A stretch of 64,000 bases of DNA from Acidiphilium sp. C61 (lineage in GTDB: Bacteria > Pseudomonadota > Alphaproteobacteria > Acetobacterales > Acetobacteraceae), in NCBI RefSeq assembly GCF_902712915.1, contig NZ_CACTIA010000005.1, forward strand, positions 1,116,001 to 1,180,000, in the 5' to 3' direction. The position numbers and the translations under genes were made by a program. A model generated the notes under the pieces. It did no database searches and had not been told where the DNA came from. It worked only from the letters and a program-made list of their open reading frames with translations. Shown one piece after another: positions 63,339-64,000 of this stretch (the stretch's first letter is position 1; each line of letters begins with the position of its first letter).

Positions 63339-64000
63339 TCAGAAGTGGAAACCGACGCTGCCATAGATGGTGAACGGCGCACCCGGATAAGCAAGACGAT
63401 ATCCGCTGGTCGGCGTTCCAAAATAACCGCCGCTCGAAATGTATTCGAAGGCGTTATACTTGTCGCCGGTGATGTTGAGAGCCGTCAGCGAAACGTCCAT
63501 GGTCTTGTGCCCGGCGTAAGGCAGGTTGACCGGGACATTCAGCTTGGCAGACATGTTGAGCGTGCCGTAGCCAGCCATTTTCTGGTTGCTCGGCCCGGGG
63601 TTACCGCCAGGGCTCGACGCGCCGGTATTGTCGAACAGATACTGCGAGCCGGTGTACTGGTACCAGATCTTCGGCGTCAGAACCATCGAGCCAATCGGGA
63701 AATTGTAATACGCGCCGATATTGAGGTTCATGTCAGGCACGTAGGGAACGTGATAGCCGTTGAAATATTGCGGCGTATTCCCGGGCCCGGGATTGGCGTT
63801 GTAGCTCTGGTATTTCGCCTGGACAAAAGAGGCGTTGCCAAAGACGAACAGGTTGTAGATCGGGTTGTCGTTCGCGAACAGATTGACGCCCTGATAGACC
63901 GACGAACCCGTTGCGAAATACCCGTTGCCATTGATCTGAACGCTGAGCGACTGCTTCGCATAGCGGAGATGGAAATAATCCACTCCGGCGAGGAAGTGAT
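63339..64000 (-). CDS. TonB-dependent outer-membrane receptor, C-terminal part
   Basis: The minus-strand frame runs in from the right edge and ends at 63339; about 220 residues of the barrel are visible, ending in YGSVGFHF with the terminal Phe needed for outer-membrane insertion. It matches the receptor at 58039-60459 over this part (HHFLAGVDYFHLRYAKQSLS, FVFGNASFVQAKYQSY, PYAGHKTMDVSLTALNITG). The two are therefore paralogues from a duplication. The start lies outside the window. Confidence 0.85.
   Translation of the reverse strand, partial: HFLAGVDYFHLRYAKQSLSVQINGNGYFATGSSVYQGVNLFANDNPIYNLFVFGNASFVQAKYQSYNANPGPGNTPQYFNGYHVPYVPDMNLNIGAYYNFPIGSMVLTPKIWYQYTGSQYLFDNTGASSPGGNPGPSNQKMAGYGTLNMSAKLNVPVNLPYAGHKTMDVSLTALNITGDKYNAFEYISSGGYFGTPTSGYRLAYPGAPFTIYGSVGFHF

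Overview
The window reads as chromosomal DNA of an acidophilic alphaproteobacterium of the Acetobacteraceae, most likely Acidiphilium. Evidence: very high GC, many long open frames antisense to real genes, hydroxyectoine genes with a dedicated aspartate kinase (a cluster known from Acidiphilium cryptum), a biotin locus, heterotrophic sugar and aromatic-acid genes, and a TonB locus. The genus is an inference; no rRNA, tRNA, phage, insertion sequence or CRISPR was recognised.

Layout. 0-2 kb: end of an MCE lipid-transport operon and an MFS permease. 2.2-7.6 kb: ectR divergent from ectA-ectB-ectC-ectD-ask. 7.6-13.1 kb: a PcaD-PcaC fusion gene and the glycerol-3-phosphate importer ugpBAEC, with tandem PhoB-type boxes in front. 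13.1-19.2 kb: stress and redox genes: AhpD-like protein, LysR regulator, peroxiredoxin, a Met/His-repeat periplasmic peptide divergent from a cytochrome b plus YedY-like molybdoenzyme, CbpA/CbpM, and an HPF-cold-shock fusion. 19.4-24 kb: a Cache chemoreceptor and three Tad-type (TadG/TadE) genes. 24-29 kb: pcaF-pcaI-pcaJ divergent from katG. 29-38.4 kb: sugar ABC importer, SDR, lactonase-like amidohydrolase, kdgK, uxuA, a GntR regulator and a UxaA-family dehydratase, together a plausible sugar-acid catabolic module. 38.5-43.1 kb: branched-chain amino acid (Liv) importer with a fused LivM-LivG. 43.5-47.6 kb: bioFD divergent from bioBA. 47.8-55.9 kb: VIT1/CCC1-type transporter, then a polysaccharide cluster (two acyltransferases, GH16, UDP-galactopyranose mutase, GMC oxidoreductase, DUF707) with AT-rich gaps. 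56-58 kb: a PAS-PAS chemoreceptor. 58-64 kb: two paralogous TonB-dependent receptors flanking tonB and an unrecognised two-gene unit.

The most unusual non-coding feature is a dispersed element of two linked hairpins (full length about 100 bp), found as eight full, partial or decayed copies at gene ends. In several copies its terminal TAGAGCA or an internal TGA supplies the stop codon of the adjacent gene. The most interesting gene sets are the MrpX/YedY-like methionine-repair module and the TonB locus, whose 335-residue protein shows FIST-like sequence at both ends.
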